DNA of 64,000 nucleotides from Yinghuangia soli (GCF_021502675.1 NZ_JAKFHA010000002.1:497795-561794), one strand, 5' to 3'. Shown: positions 8,726 through 17,405, numbered from the stretch's first letter. The notes: a model not told the origin generated them from the sequence alone. A program made the numbers and translations.

Positions 8726-9565
8726 ATGAGCCGTTCCGACGTCCTGGTAGACGCCGCCTGGGTCGAGGCCCGCCTCGACGACCCGAAGGTCGTCCTGGTC
8801 GAGGTCGACGAGGACACCGCCGCCTACGAGAAGAACCACATCCGCGGCGCGGTCCGCATCGACTGGCGCAAGGACCTTCAGGACCCGGTCAAGCGCGACT
8901 TCGTCGACCAGGAGGCCTTCGGCGCGCTCCTCTCCGCCAAGGGCATCTCGAACGACGACACGGTCGTCCTCTACGGCGGCAACAACAACTGGTTCGCGTC
9001 GTACGCCTACTGGTACTTCAAGCTGTACGGCCACGGCGACGTGAAGCTGCTCGACGGCGGCCGCAAGAAGTGGGAGCTCGACTCCCGCGAGCTGGTCGTC
9101 GAGGTGCCGGAGCGCGCCGCGACCACCTACGTCGCGCAGCCGCAGGACACCTCGATCCGCGCCTGGCGCGACGACGTCCTCGCCGCGATCGGCACGACCA
9201 ACCTGGTCGACGTGCGTTCGCCCGACGAGTTCTCCGGCAAGCTGCTCGCCCCCGCGCACCTTCCGCAGGAGCAGTCGCAGAAGGCCGGCCACGTGCCGAC
9301 CGCCAAGAACATCCCGTGGTCGAAGGCCGCGAACGACGACGGCACCTTCAAGTCCGACGACGAGCTCAAGGCCCTCTACGAGGGCGAGGGCGTGGACCTG
9401 TCCAAGGACACCATCGCCTACTGCCGTATCGGCGAGCGTTCGGCGCACACCTGGTTCGTGCTGCACGAGCTGCTCGGCCAGGCGAACGTCCGCAACTACG
9501 ACGGTTCGTGGACCGAGTACGGCGCCCTCGTCGGCGTGCCGATCGAGCTCGGCTCCGGCAAGTAA
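8726..9565 (+). CDS. Thiosulfate sulfurtransferase (two-domain rhodanese)
   Basis: 279 residues, the normal length of a SseA/CysA-type tandem rhodanese. The N-terminal inactive domain is about residues 1-140 (LVDAAWVEARLDDPKVVLVE). The C-terminal catalytic domain has DVRSPDEFSGK and the active-site loop CRIGERS, with the sulfur-carrying Cys at 233. It transfers sulfane sulfur from thiosulfate or a mercaptan donor to an acceptor such as cyanide or thiols. ATG 8726 follows GGAGG. It lies downstream of the Cys leader and in an operon with a DUF1416 protein. Confidence 0.93.
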   Translation: MSRSDVLVDAAWVEARLDDPKVVLVEVDEDTAAYEKNHIRGAVRIDWRKDLQDPVKRDFVDQEAFGALLSAKGISNDDTVVLYGGNNNWFASYAYWYFKLYGHGDVKLLDGGRKKWELDSRELVVEVPERAATTYVAQPQDTSIRAWRDDVLAAIGTTNLVDVRSPDEFSGKLLAPAHLPQEQSQKAGHVPTAKNIPWSKAANDDGTFKSDDELKALYEGEGVDLSKDTIAYCRIGERSAHTWFVLHELLGQANVRNYDGSWTEYGALVGVPIELGSGK

Positions 9566-9599
9566 GCGCTTCGCGCGCATCAGGCAAGGGAGAAAGAAC

Positions 9600-9890
9600 A
9601 TGTGCGGCGCGAAGGCCGGCGGGCCGGATCTGGCAGGAGTTGACGTGGCGAACGAGACGATCATCCAGGGTTCCGTGACCAAGGGCGGGCAGCCGATCAG
9701 CGGCTACGTCCGCCTCCTGGACGCGGGCGGCGACTTCACCGCGGAGGTCCCCACCTCTGCGACCGGCCAGTTCCGGTTCTTCGCCGCCCCGGGCACGTGG
9801 ACCGTCCGGGCGCTCGTCCCGGGCGCGACCGTGGACCGCGCCATCGTCGCCGAAAAGGGCGGCGTGGCCGAGGTCGAGATCGCAGTCTGA
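9600..9890 (+). CDS. DUF1416 family protein, rhodanese partner
   Basis: A 96-residue protein starting MCGAKAGGPDLAGVD, followed by a beta-sandwich-like sequence (GSVTKGGQPISGYVRLLDAG, then GQFRFFAAPGTWTVRALVPG). DUF1416 proteins are small and follow the thiosulfate sulfurtransferase gene in actinobacteria. The N-terminal MCGA Cys is a family hallmark, possibly a sulfur acceptor (inference). ATG 9600 follows AAGGGAG. It ends about 130 bases before a strong terminator. Confidence 0.88.
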   Translation: MCGAKAGGPDLAGVDVANETIIQGSVTKGGQPISGYVRLLDAGGDFTAEVPTSATGQFRFFAAPGTWTVRALVPGATVDRAIVAEKGGVAEVEIAV

Positions 9891-10019
9891 CGTACCCCGT
9901 CTCTTGCGGTCCGGCGCTGCGCGCCGGCCGCGGCAGGGCGGCATGACGGCGGCGGTACGGGTCTCCTCCGGACGTACACCCACGGTGCCCCACCCCGCCG
10001 GACTGCTCGTGGCAAGGGC

Positions 10020-10052
10020 GGTGCGCCTCCCCCGAAAGGGCGGAGGCGCACC
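10020..10052 (+). terminator. Terminator of the rhodanese operon
   Basis: Perfect 11-bp stem GGTGCGCCTCC (10020-10030) and GGAGGCGCACC (10042-10052), followed by CCCCGTGCTTGTTT. Confidence 0.8.
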
Positions 10053-10078
10053 CCCCGTGCTTGTTTGTGCGGGTTGCC

Positions 10079-10157
10079 GGGGGCCCCCCCCGCCCCCCCC
10101 CCCGGGGGGGGGGGGGGGGGGCGGCCGCGCCCCCCCCCCCCCCCCCCCCCCCCCCCC
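10079..10157. other. Poly-C/poly-G tract, likely assembly artefact
   Basis: A run of almost pure C, then G, then C with only a short GCGGCCGCGC interruption. It is flanked on both sides by similar sequence containing GCTTGTTTGT (about 10059-10068 and 10165-10174). It follows a strong terminator hairpin. Nothing biological can be read from it, and the true length and content are doubtful. Confidence 0.7.
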
Positions 10158-10351
10158 ACCGCCCTTGCTTGTTTGTCCGTGTAGCCGGGCGCCGGGTCGG
10201 GCAAGATCGCCGTTGTGACCAACCCATTATCAGCAGAAACGATTCATGATCGGCGGGCCGGCGCTCCCGGCGCCGCGCGTGCTGCGCGTGCCGAGGCCTG
10301 CAACCGGCCCTGCCGGGGTAGCGTCCGGACTGGCGAGGGGAGGAGGCGCTG

Positions 10352-10675
10352 ATGGCATGGCTGCTGGTCATCGTGGCAGGCGTCCTGGAGACCGGCTTCG
10401 CGCTGCTGCTGAAAGCCAGTGACGGGTTCACCAAGCTGTGGCCCACGATCGGCTTCGCGCTGTGCGCCATCAGCAGTTTCGGGCTGCTGACGCTGTCGCT
10501 GAAGACCCTGGACGTGGGGCCGGCGTACGCGGTGTGGACCGGCATCGGCGCCGCGGGCACCGCGATCATGGGCATCTGGATCTACGACGAGTCGTCGTCG
10601 GTTCTCAAGCTCGTGTCGATCGCGCTGATCCTCGCGGGCGTGGTGGGTCTGAACCTGTCCGGCATCAGCCACTGA
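10352..10675 (+). CDS. SMR-family exporter of the SugE/Gdx type
   Basis: A 107-residue four-helix small multidrug resistance protein. The key residues Glu13 (VAGVLETGF), Tyr59 and Trp62 (GPAYAVWTGIG) and the Ser41-Ser42 pair fit the SugE/Gdx branch, whose characterised members export guanidinium. It works as an antiparallel dimer in the membrane. ATG 10352 follows a very strong GGGGAGGAGG. Guanidinium is a likely but unproven substrate. I see no convincing guanidine riboswitch upstream. Confidence 0.85.
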   Translation: MAWLLVIVAGVLETGFALLLKASDGFTKLWPTIGFALCAISSFGLLTLSLKTLDVGPAYAVWTGIGAAGTAIMGIWIYDESSSVLKLVSIALILAGVVGLNLSGISH

Positions 10676-10710
10676 CGCGGGCGTCGGTGGCTGACGGGCC
10701 GGAACGCCGT

Positions 10711-10740
10711 GTGGGCGGCCCCCCGGGGGGGGCCGCCCAC
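10711..10740. terminator. Bidirectional terminator between the SMR gene and the ASST/LGFP gene
   Basis: A perfect palindromic stem, GTGGGCGGCC with six C residues paired to its complement (10711-10724 with 10727-10740), placed between the converging genes. Confidence 0.8.
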
Positions 10741-10775
10741 CCGCCGGGGGTCAGGCCGGGGGCCGGTGCGGTCGC

Positions 10776-13700
10776 TTAGAAGGGCTTGCCGTTCTTGCCG
10801 CACCGTGCGGTCGAGACGCCGGTGACGGAGTTCCACACGATGGTGCCGTTGGCGAAGCTCTGGAGCATGCTGCCGTCCGGGGTGCCGTACTGGTTCCAGG
10901 CGTTGTGCTCGGTGGCCCACGGAAGGCCGAGGCAGCTTCGGTCGGCGCCGATCGACTGGTACTTCGCCCAGATGCCGCCCATGACGATGTCGGCGAAGCC
11001 GTTGTCCGCAACCTCCTTGTGGGTCGCGTACAGAGCGCCGCGCTCGGCGATCACGTACTGGCTGGTGCCGTCCGCGGTGTACTGCACGTCCTGGATCGGC
11101 AGCCCCAGGTTGAGCGAGATCCACCGGGTCGGGTCGAGCGCATCGGGCACCATGCGCGCGCCGCGGTCGGCGCTCCAGTAGATGCGCCCGCGCTCGAAGT
11201 ACTGCACCACGACGCCGGGGCGGTCGGTCATCGGCCACTCATTCGTGGTCGGGAACCCGAGCCATCCCGAATCCCAGTTCTGCGAGGCCCACTTCTCGGC
11301 CATGCCGCCGCGGATGATGGCTGCTCCGCTGTTCGGGCTCCAGAAGACCGCGCCGCGCTGGAACACCTGGTAGATGCCGCGTCGGCTGCCGGTCGCCGTT
11401 TCGTCGGTCAACGGGAAGCCGATCCAGGCCCCGCCCGGGTAGCCGGCGGTGTAGCGGTAGATGCTGTCGCGCCAGGTCTGCAGGACACCGCCGTGCATCT
11501 CGTGCGGGCCGGTCGCTGCCGTCCAGACGACGATTCCGCGCTGGAATGTGGTGGTGCGGGCCCCGGTCCCGGCGATTTCCTTGAAGTCGTGCTCGGAGTC
11601 GGTGGGGTAGCCGAGGAAGCCGGTCGGCCCGCCGAGTTGGAGCCACTTGGTGTGGATGCCGCCGTTCTGCAGGGCATGCGCGCCGGACTGCGGGCTCCAG
11701 TAGATCGAGCCGCGTGCGAAGTGCGAGACCCGCCCGATGCCGTCGCCGACCGCCAGTTCGTCGGTCGTGGGCAGGCCGAGGTAGGTGTTCGCCAGCCACT
11801 CCTGGTAGATGGCTCCGAAGACAAGACGCGTCGTACCGTTCGAGGCGACCGTGATGGCGCCGCGTTCGAACCGCTGGACGGTGGTCCCGTTGTCGTCGTA
11901 GGCCCCGGTCACCGGGTAGCCGAGCAGCGACTTGAGCGGTTCCCAACGGGCTGCGACCGCAGGAGGAACTGCTGCCGCGGCACCAGTGTCACAAGACGCC
12001 GCGTAGAGCTTGGCCAAGGCGAAGTCCTGCACGCAGCCGGTCCCCGACGGGTCGCGCACCGCGTCGCCGACCGGGTAGCCCAGCGTCGCCAGCGGATCCT
12101 TCTGCCCCCGCCACGCGAGAGCGAAGCCGCCCTTCAGTACGCGCGTGCCCTTGCCGGGGCTGTACACCAGCACGGTCTCGCCGGCCAGTGGAACTGCCGA
12201 GCCGCCGTCGGAGTACACCGCCATGGGACCGATGGGAGCACCGAGAGGTCCGGTCGGTCCTCCTTGAGCCTTGTACGCGTCGGCGAGTGGACCGTAGATC
12301 AGCGCGGTTGTGCTCGACCAATAGCTGCGCTGGATGTATCCCAAACCCTGCGTGAAATCCCGCATGGTGGCGCCGGCTTGCGGAGCACCCACCGGCTTGG
12401 CGAATGTCGTCGGTGTCCCCATCACGCTCGGGTCGGGGAGCTCGGCCACCAATTTGGCGATTTCGTCGATGTACGTGATCTGGGAAGTCCCGGACGGCAG
12501 GGGCTTGCCCTCGCTGTCGAGCGCCGTCAGCACGTAGCCCGCCGTCGTCCGGTCCAAGGTGGCTTTGATCTCCGACACGACGCCCTGGTACGGGAGCGTG
12601 CCCACGGGCGTCAGGTGGTCCTTGTCCGGCCCAGTCGAGAGCTGCCACGACGCGACGCCGGAGGCGCCGTTCCAGATTGCCACGGCGTCCAACTTGCCGG
12701 TGGTCATGGAGACGTCGTGCACCCGGAATTCCGGGCGGCCGGTGGTCCAGGATTCGCGCTGGACGCGCTGGGTCGGGACACCTGCGGGGAGTTGGCTCTC
12801 GAAGACGACAGTGCCGTTCGGTGTGACCTCGGCGACGGCGCCCTTGGCGCCGAACGTGATCAGCCGGTTCCCGTTGGGCAGCACCTGGTTGCCACCGGAT
12901 TTGACGTCCGAGACGGGGTCTTCAGGCGTCCAACTCCACGAAAGGGCAGCCGTCTTCGCGTCCTCGTCGAGGGTGTACGCGACCGAGCGTGCGGACTTGG
13001 CGGCGCTGTCGTCCAGGAACGACAGGCGCCCGGAGCCGTCCACGCTCACGTCGAGCGGGCGCGACGGTTCCGCACTGGTCCCGGTGAAGGCGAACTGGTT
13101 GCGCTTGCCGCCGAGGATCCAAGCGAACCCGCCGGTCGCCCGGTCGAACTTGTAGACGGACCCGGTGCCGGAGGCCGAGGCCAGGATGCTGCCGTCCTGG
13201 GCGTACGACGCCCCGTTGAGGCCGACGTAGTCGAGGCCCGGCGTGATGCCGACGAGGCTGTCGGTGAGCGGCACTTGGGCAGCGCCGTCCTTCAGGGACG
13301 CCCACTCGAATGTGGTGCCGCCGGTGGCCAGGTCGACTTCGCGCAGCACGCTCTCCAGCACCGTGGCCTTGCTCGGGCCGCCGGACCCGGACAGGTCGAC
13401 ACTCGCCGGACGCTGGAACGTGATCAGTGCCTTCGTGCCGTCCGCATTGGTGCGGATGGACGGCTGCTCCGAGGCCAGGTCGGGCATGGCGATGGTCCTG
13501 AGCGTCTTGCCGTCGGCATCCTCGATGATCCAGGACCACCAGTTGTTGTTGGCCACGGCGGGCCGGCCCAGGTAGTTGATGCGGGTCAGGTTTTCGCCTG
13601 ACTGGTTGCTGTAGACGATGCGACCGTCGTTGTCGTAGATGTAGGAGGCGTTCTGGACCGGGTCGGCCGATGGGTTGCCGCCGAACAGCAGGCCGGGCGC

Positions 13701-13961
13701 CGCCCCGTCGACCACGCGGGTGGCGATCGGAGTGAGCTTGTACCCGTACCGCCCGGTCCAGCCGGAGGCCGGAGGCGGGGTGATCGTCTGCGGCGCGACC
13801 GGCAGGCCCGCTCCGGGCACGAAGGCCGATGCCGTGGTCCCGGTTCCGGCCCCGATCGGGGGCGCGGCGGCGGCGCTGCTTGCCAGGCCGAAGGTCAGGC
13901 AGGTGGACAGCACGGCCGATGAGCAGGCCCAGGTCAGGGCCCGCCTAGTCGTGTTACTCAA
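10776..13961 (-). CDS. Secreted arylsulfotransferase-like (ASST) protein with C-terminal LGFP repeats
   Basis: 1061 residues from a TTG start at 13961 (GAGAAGG upstream). The signal peptide is about 1-33 (ending LASSAAAAPP). Residues about 80-450 form a beta-propeller like bacterial arylsulfotransferases (ENLTRINYLGRPAVANNNWW; GLNGASYAQDGSILASASG; GGNQVLPNGNRLITFGAKG). Residues about 560-1050 carry LGFP-type repeats of roughly 50-60 residues (GPLGAPIG, LLGYPVTG, TYLGLPTTDE, GFLGYPTDSE, GWLGFPTTNE). LGFP repeats are associated with cell-envelope attachment. The likely location is extracytoplasmic and wall-associated; the enzymatic activity is not certain. It is a monocistronic gene between two unrelated loci. 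Confidence 0.82.
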   Translation of the reverse strand: MSNTTRRALTWACSSAVLSTCLTFGLASSAAAAPPIGAGTGTTASAFVPGAGLPVAPQTITPPPASGWTGRYGYKLTPIATRVVDGAAPGLLFGGNPSADPVQNASYIYDNDGRIVYSNQSGENLTRINYLGRPAVANNNWWSWIIEDADGKTLRTIAMPDLASEQPSIRTNADGTKALITFQRPASVDLSGSGGPSKATVLESVLREVDLATGGTTFEWASLKDGAAQVPLTDSLVGITPGLDYVGLNGASYAQDGSILASASGTGSVYKFDRATGGFAWILGGKRNQFAFTGTSAEPSRPLDVSVDGSGRLSFLDDSAAKSARSVAYTLDEDAKTAALSWSWTPEDPVSDVKSGGNQVLPNGNRLITFGAKGAVAEVTPNGTVVFESQLPAGVPTQRVQRESWTTGRPEFRVHDVSMTTGKLDAVAIWNGASGVASWQLSTGPDKDHLTPVGTLPYQGVVSEIKATLDRTTAGYVLTALDSEGKPLPSGTSQITYIDEIAKLVAELPDPSVMGTPTTFAKPVGAPQAGATMRDFTQGLGYIQRSYWSSTTALIYGPLADAYKAQGGPTGPLGAPIGPMAVYSDGGSAVPLAGETVLVYSPGKGTRVLKGGFALAWRGQKDPLATLGYPVGDAVRDPSGTGCVQDFALAKLYAASCDTGAAAAVPPAVAARWEPLKSLLGYPVTGAYDDNGTTVQRFERGAITVASNGTTRLVFGAIYQEWLANTYLGLPTTDELAVGDGIGRVSHFARGSIYWSPQSGAHALQNGGIHTKWLQLGGPTGFLGYPTDSEHDFKEIAGTGARTTTFQRGIVVWTAATGPHEMHGGVLQTWRDSIYRYTAGYPGGAWIGFPLTDETATGSRRGIYQVFQRGAVFWSPNSGAAIIRGGMAEKWASQNWDSGWLGFPTTNEWPMTDRPGVVVQYFERGRIYWSADRGARMVPDALDPTRWISLNLGLPIQDVQYTADGTSQYVIAERGALYATHKEVADNGFADIVMGGIWAKYQSIGADRSCLGLPWATEHNAWNQYGTPDGSMLQSFANGTIVWNSVTGVSTARCGKNGKPF

Positions 13962-14344
13962 GAAGTTTCCTTCTCCGGGGGACTCCCGAAGGCCCGGCAG
14001 GAGACAGGCCCTTCGGACGGATTCTGGACGAGCGGGCGCGGGCCGAGGCCTGAGACGCCGAGAGGCTAAGACGCTAAGGAAGGGGCGCCTGAAGCGCTCG
14101 GCGCGCCTGCCGCGAAAGCCGCGGGGACGAGGGAAGTTGAAACCGCCGAAGTCGCGCCGGAAACTCTCACGACGCCAAACGGCGACAGATCAGCCGCCGG
14201 GACGGCCGCGGCAGAGGTCCTTCTCAGACGCCTGGTCACAGGTTTCCGCTACTCCCCCCGGTAGTTGGAATCTATATACCAGGGCGATGGTTGGCCGCGT
14301 CAAGCAGGATTTCCCAGCGGAGCCGGGACCGGACGGAGAGTCAC

Positions 14345-14365
14345 TTTCCTTTCCTGAAAAGGAAA
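14345..14365. repeat. AT-rich inverted repeat in the gap upstream of DUF3099
   Basis: TTTCCTTT (14345-14352) and AAAGGAAA (14358-14365) around CCTGA. It is unusually AT-rich for this genome and lies in the roughly 530-base intergenic gap 13962-14494. The same gap holds an AT-rich TATATA stretch near 14273, possibly a promoter for the reverse-strand ASST gene, which would give that mRNA a leader of about 300 nt. I find no gene in the gap. Confidence 0.5.
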
Positions 14366-14494
14366 TTCGGCAGGCCAAAGAGTCGACAAATGAACTGCTG
14401 TGGACGGCGTGCCCGGCGGTGCGAGCGGCAGGTCGGCGCCCGCCGGCATGGCGACGGCCGGGGGCAATCCCGGGCTGCGGCGTACTGTGGAAAT

Positions 14495-14689
14495 GTGCGC
14501 AGGCGGAAGCGGCTCTATTTCGCGCTCATGGGCACGTGCCTGACGTTGTTCGTGCTGTCGTGGGCGGTGATCCGCTTTGTCTCGGTGCCGGCGGCCGTCG
14601 CGATGAGCGTCGTGGCGATGGTCATCCCGCCGGTCGCGGCGATCGTCGCCAATCGCCGCGATCCGGGGGAGCGGTGGTTCGACGAATAG
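14495..14689 (+). CDS. DUF3099 small membrane protein
   Basis: A 64-residue protein with a basic start (MRRRKRLYFALMG), two membrane helices (FVLSWAVIRFVSVPAAVAM and VVAMVIPPVAAIVA) and the family ending ANRRDPGERWFDE. The start is set at GTG 14495 because TACTGT lies 6 nt upstream (leaderless style) and upstream codons look non-coding. Other family members are longer at the N-terminus, so the start is open to revision. The function of DUF3099 is unknown. Confidence 0.75.
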   Translation: MRRRKRLYFALMGTCLTLFVLSWAVIRFVSVPAAVAMSVVAMVIPPVAAIVANRRDPGERWFDE

Positions 14690-14764
14690 CCCCGCGGAAT
14701 GCGCCGCCGAATGCCTGCCGGAAAGCCGTCCGGCCTCGGTCGGGAAGGCCGACGGCGGCGAAGG

Positions 14765-15127
14765 TCAGTAGACGAGCGCCTGCGCGTCGTCCGCCATCGC
14801 CTCTTGGACAAATACCTGCGCGCCCGCGATCCGCACGCCCTCGATGACGTCCGCGCCCGTGATGCCGCGCCGCGCCGCGCACTGCGTGCAGACGGTCACC
14901 TTGCCGCCGGCCAGGATCGCGTCGAGGAGGTCGCTGAGCGGCGCGGCCTCCGGAAGGGTGAACTCGGCGGCGCGCCCCGGCACCCCGAACCAGGCCGATT
15001 CGCCGGTGAGCCACAGCGACACGTCGACCCCGCCGGCCACCGCCACGGCGGCCACGGTGAACGCCTGCGAGCAGCGTTCCGGAGCGTCCAGGCCGGCCGT
15101 CACCTTCACCACGAGTGAGCGCTTCAT
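14765..15127 (-). CDS. DsrE/DsrF-like family protein
   Basis: A 120-residue protein of the DsrE/TusD-type fold. It opens KRSLVVKVTAGLDAPERCSQ, followed by ALA-rich helices and VDVSLWLTGES. The VTVCTQCAARRGI stretch places two cysteines where sulfur-relay members have catalytic Cys. It ends DDAQALVY. Start ATG 15127; a GTG nine bases upstream is possible. It may act in sulfur relay or peroxiredoxin-like chemistry, which is inference from the fold only. Confidence 0.8.
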   Translation of the reverse strand: MKRSLVVKVTAGLDAPERCSQAFTVAAVAVAGGVDVSLWLTGESAWFGVPGRAAEFTLPEAAPLSDLLDAILAGGKVTVCTQCAARRGITGADVIEGVRIAGAQVFVQEAMADDAQALVY

Positions 15128-15284
15128 GCCGCCCACGCTAGTGCGCCGGTCGGGTGCGCCCGTGCCGGGACACCGTGTCGTACGGCACCCTGCCCGGTTC
15201 CGGCGGCAGGCCCGGCCCTACACTGATCGGGATTTGGCCCCGCTCGCGGCCCTGCCGCGCGGCACTCGTACGAGGAGCACCAAG

Positions 15285-15383
15285 GTGCACGTCTTCTTCA
15301 TCGCGATGCTGGTCTTCGTCGGCGTCCTGGTCGCGTGGTTCTCGGCGCTGACCGTCGCGAAGCTCTACAAGGGCCAGAACTGA
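15285..15383 (+). CDS. Single-pass small membrane protein (32 aa)
   Basis: A GTG-started 32-residue ORF with GAGGAG upstream at good spacing. The whole protein is one membrane helix (FFIAMLVFVGVLVAWFSAL) with a short basic tail (KLYKGQN). It is too short for a family call. The ribosome site and clean helix-plus-tail design support it being real. It lies 57 bases before the nitrobindin-like gene in the same direction. Confidence 0.65.
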   Translation: MHVFFIAMLVFVGVLVAWFSALTVAKLYKGQN

Positions 15384-15439
15384 GCTGATCGGCCGGTAGG
15401 CTCAAGGGCCGAAACCGCTCACTTACCAGGCCGGATGAC

Positions 15440-15952
15440 ATGATCGAAATCCCGGACGACATGCACCCCGACGTCGTCCCGCTCGCCTTCCTGCTCGGCA
15501 TCTGGGAGGGCGTCGGCGTCGGCGACTACCCGACGATCGAGGCCTTCCGCTTCGGCCAGCAGGTGACGTTCACGCAGGACGGCAGGCCGTTCCTGGCCTA
15601 CACGTCGCGCACGTGGCTGCTCGACGACGACGGCAACCGGGTCCGCCCGCTGGCCACCGAGACGGGCTACTGGAAGTCGAAGCTGGACGGCAGCGTCGAG
15701 GTGACCCTCGCGCACCCGACCGGCATCGTCGAGATCTGGCTCGGCGAGACCGACAAGGGCCGCATCGAGATGCGCACCGACGTCGTGGCCCGCACGGTCG
15801 ACGCCAAGGAGTACACCGCAGGCCACCGGCTCTACGGCCTGGTCAAGGGCGAACTCATGTACGCGTACGACATGGCCGCGATGGGTCACCCGCTGCAGAG
15901 CCACATGTCCGCGCAGCTCAAGCGCGTGGACCGCGAGATCGCCGCGGAGTAG
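15440..15952 (+). CDS. Nitrobindin-like heme-binding protein (FABP/DUF1794 family)
   Basis: A 170-residue single-domain ten-strand beta-barrel protein. It has the family signature GxWxGxG (GIWEGVGVG, near residue 20) and the C-terminal HPLQSHMSAQLKR that supplies heme-pocket residues in nitrobindins. Characterised relatives bind ferric heme and react with NO or peroxynitrite. ATG 15440. It is followed by a strong terminator. Confidence 0.88.
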   Translation: MIEIPDDMHPDVVPLAFLLGIWEGVGVGDYPTIEAFRFGQQVTFTQDGRPFLAYTSRTWLLDDDGNRVRPLATETGYWKSKLDGSVEVTLAHPTGIVEIWLGETDKGRIEMRTDVVARTVDAKEYTAGHRLYGLVKGELMYAYDMAAMGHPLQSHMSAQLKRVDREIAAE

Positions 15953-15982
15953 CACCGCAGACGCATACGTACACACGCATAC

Positions 15983-16020
15983 GCGAGGGCCCGCCCGGAA
16001 CATCCCGGGCGGGCCCTCGC
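15983..16020. terminator. Bidirectional terminator
   Basis: GCGAGGGCCCGCCCGG (15983-15998) pairs perfectly with 16005-16020 around a 6-base loop, between the converging nitrobindin and LCP genes. Confidence 0.85.
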
Positions 16021-16043
16021 GTTCGTCGTGCCGTTCGTCAGGC

Positions 16044-17339
16044 TCAGCGCACGTAGTCGGGGGTCTCCTCGTGCGGGTACCGGCGCAGGTAGATGTCCAT
16101 CGTGTCGGCGCGCATGTTGTCCCACATGAACTTCGACTTCTCCGGGGCCAGGACCGCTGCGTCCTGCCCGTTGATGGTCTTCAGCTCCGAGATCGGCGCG
16201 GTCATGAACCGGACGTCGTCGCCGCGCAGTTTGCGCATGCCCCACACCAGGTCGCGCAGGTCGCTGTTGGACATCCGGTCGTCGACGCTGATCGCGTCGG
16301 TGATCGCGTCGAGCAGACCGGGCAGGCCGAGCGGGTCGGAGAGTTTGCCGCCGGACAGCAGCTCCTCGAAGACCGCGCGCATGAAGTTCTGCTGCCGCTC
16401 GACGCGGTCGAGGTCGCCGCGGGGGAGGCCCTTGCGCTCGCGGACGTACGACAGCGCCTCGGCGCCGTCCATGTGGTGCCGTCCGGCCGTCCAGGCGCGG
16501 TTGTCCTCGCCTGCCGGGACGTCCTCGGAGACCTCGACGTCCACGCCCCCCAGCGCGTCCGTGAGGCGCTTGAAGCCCTCCCAGTCGATCGCCGCGAAGT
16601 GGTCGACCCGGATGTCGGTCAGCCGCTGCACGGTGTCGATGAGCAGCGGCGGACCGCCCCACGAGAACGCCGCGTTGACCTTGGCCTCGCCGCGGCCCGG
16701 GATGGCCACCCAGGTGTCGCGCGGCACCGACACGATGTACGCGGAGCGCCGGTCCGCGGACAGGTGCAGCAGCATCGTGGCGTCGCTGCGCTGCATGCCC
16801 TCCTGCCACAGCGGGCCCTTGGCGTTGCGTCCGGTGGTCGGCATGTCGTTGCGCGAGTCGAGGCCGACCAGCAGGAAGTTGAGGCCTTTGCCGCGGGGCG
16901 GCTGCTCGGCGGCCGGGATGTTCGGGAAGGCGTTCTCGATGCGGTCGACCTTGCCGGCGTAGTGGTCGATGAACCACCACACGCCCACGGCGGCGAGCAG
17001 CACGAGCGACAGCATCATCACCACGGTCGTGATGAGCACGGTCCGCACCCGCCGGCGGCGGCGCTTCTTGCGGTGGCCGGGCGGGGGCGCGCCCTCGTCG
17101 CCGGAGTCGCCGTCCTGGCCCTCTTGCCCGTCCTGGCCGTCCGGGTCACCGTCGGCAAAGCCGTCGCCGTCGTCGGTATCCCTGCCGTCGTCGAGGATGC
17201 GCAGGCCTATGCCGTCGTGCGCGTCGCTGCTCTCGCCGCCGGCCGCGCGGTACGGGTCATCCCCGCCGTACTCGCGTCTGCCTGCGGCGCCGTCCGATGT
17301 GGCCCCCACCCGGGACTCGTCGTCGTCCACGAGGGGCAT
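16044..17339 (-). CDS. LytR-CpsA-Psr (LCP) family cell-wall glycopolymer transferase
   Basis: 431 residues. A disordered acidic cytosolic N-terminus (about 1-90) and a basic patch (HRKKRRRRRVR) precede one membrane helix (TVLITTVVMMLSLVLLAAVG). The LCP domain follows outside, with FLLVGLDSR, IVSVPRDTWV, KVNAAFSWGG and GAEALSYVRERKG, then DLDRVERQQNFM. These Arg and Asp residues bind the pyrophosphate lipid carrier in the family. It attaches teichoic-acid-like or other glycopolymers to peptidoglycan. It is divergent from nur. Confidence 0.9.
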   Translation of the reverse strand: MPLVDDDESRVGATSDGAAGRREYGGDDPYRAAGGESSDAHDGIGLRILDDGRDTDDGDGFADGDPDGQDGQEGQDGDSGDEGAPPPGHRKKRRRRRVRTVLITTVVMMLSLVLLAAVGVWWFIDHYAGKVDRIENAFPNIPAAEQPPRGKGLNFLLVGLDSRNDMPTTGRNAKGPLWQEGMQRSDATMLLHLSADRRSAYIVSVPRDTWVAIPGRGEAKVNAAFSWGGPPLLIDTVQRLTDIRVDHFAAIDWEGFKRLTDALGGVDVEVSEDVPAGEDNRAWTAGRHHMDGAEALSYVRERKGLPRGDLDRVERQQNFMRAVFEELLSGGKLSDPLGLPGLLDAITDAISVDDRMSNSDLRDLVWGMRKLRGDDVRFMTAPISELKTINGQDAAVLAPEKSKFMWDNMRADTMDIYLRRYPHEETPDYVR

Positions 17340-17405
17340 TCTGTCCCGCCGCGGCCGCTCACACGTGCGAATCCGGCAAGCTTTCGGGACGCCTAGAATT
17401 CAACG

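Noticed and set aside
10079..10157. G-quadruplex or origin-like structure
   Set aside because: The homopolymers with flanking near-repeats are better explained by assembly error; no DnaA boxes or other origin features are present.
10180..10351. Guanidine-I (ykkC) riboswitch before the SMR exporter
   Set aside because: A short stretch near 10318-10345 (TAGCGTCCGGACTGGCGAG) faintly recalls ykkC pieces, but the required P1-P3 stems and the ACGG-type end are not seen. A covariance search with the guanidine-I, -II and -III models would decide.
13675..14847. 390-residue forward ORF antisense to the ASST gene start and across the gap
   Set aside because: Composition is Arg/Pro/Gly-rich and it has no ribosome site; it overlaps the well-supported signal peptide of the reverse gene.
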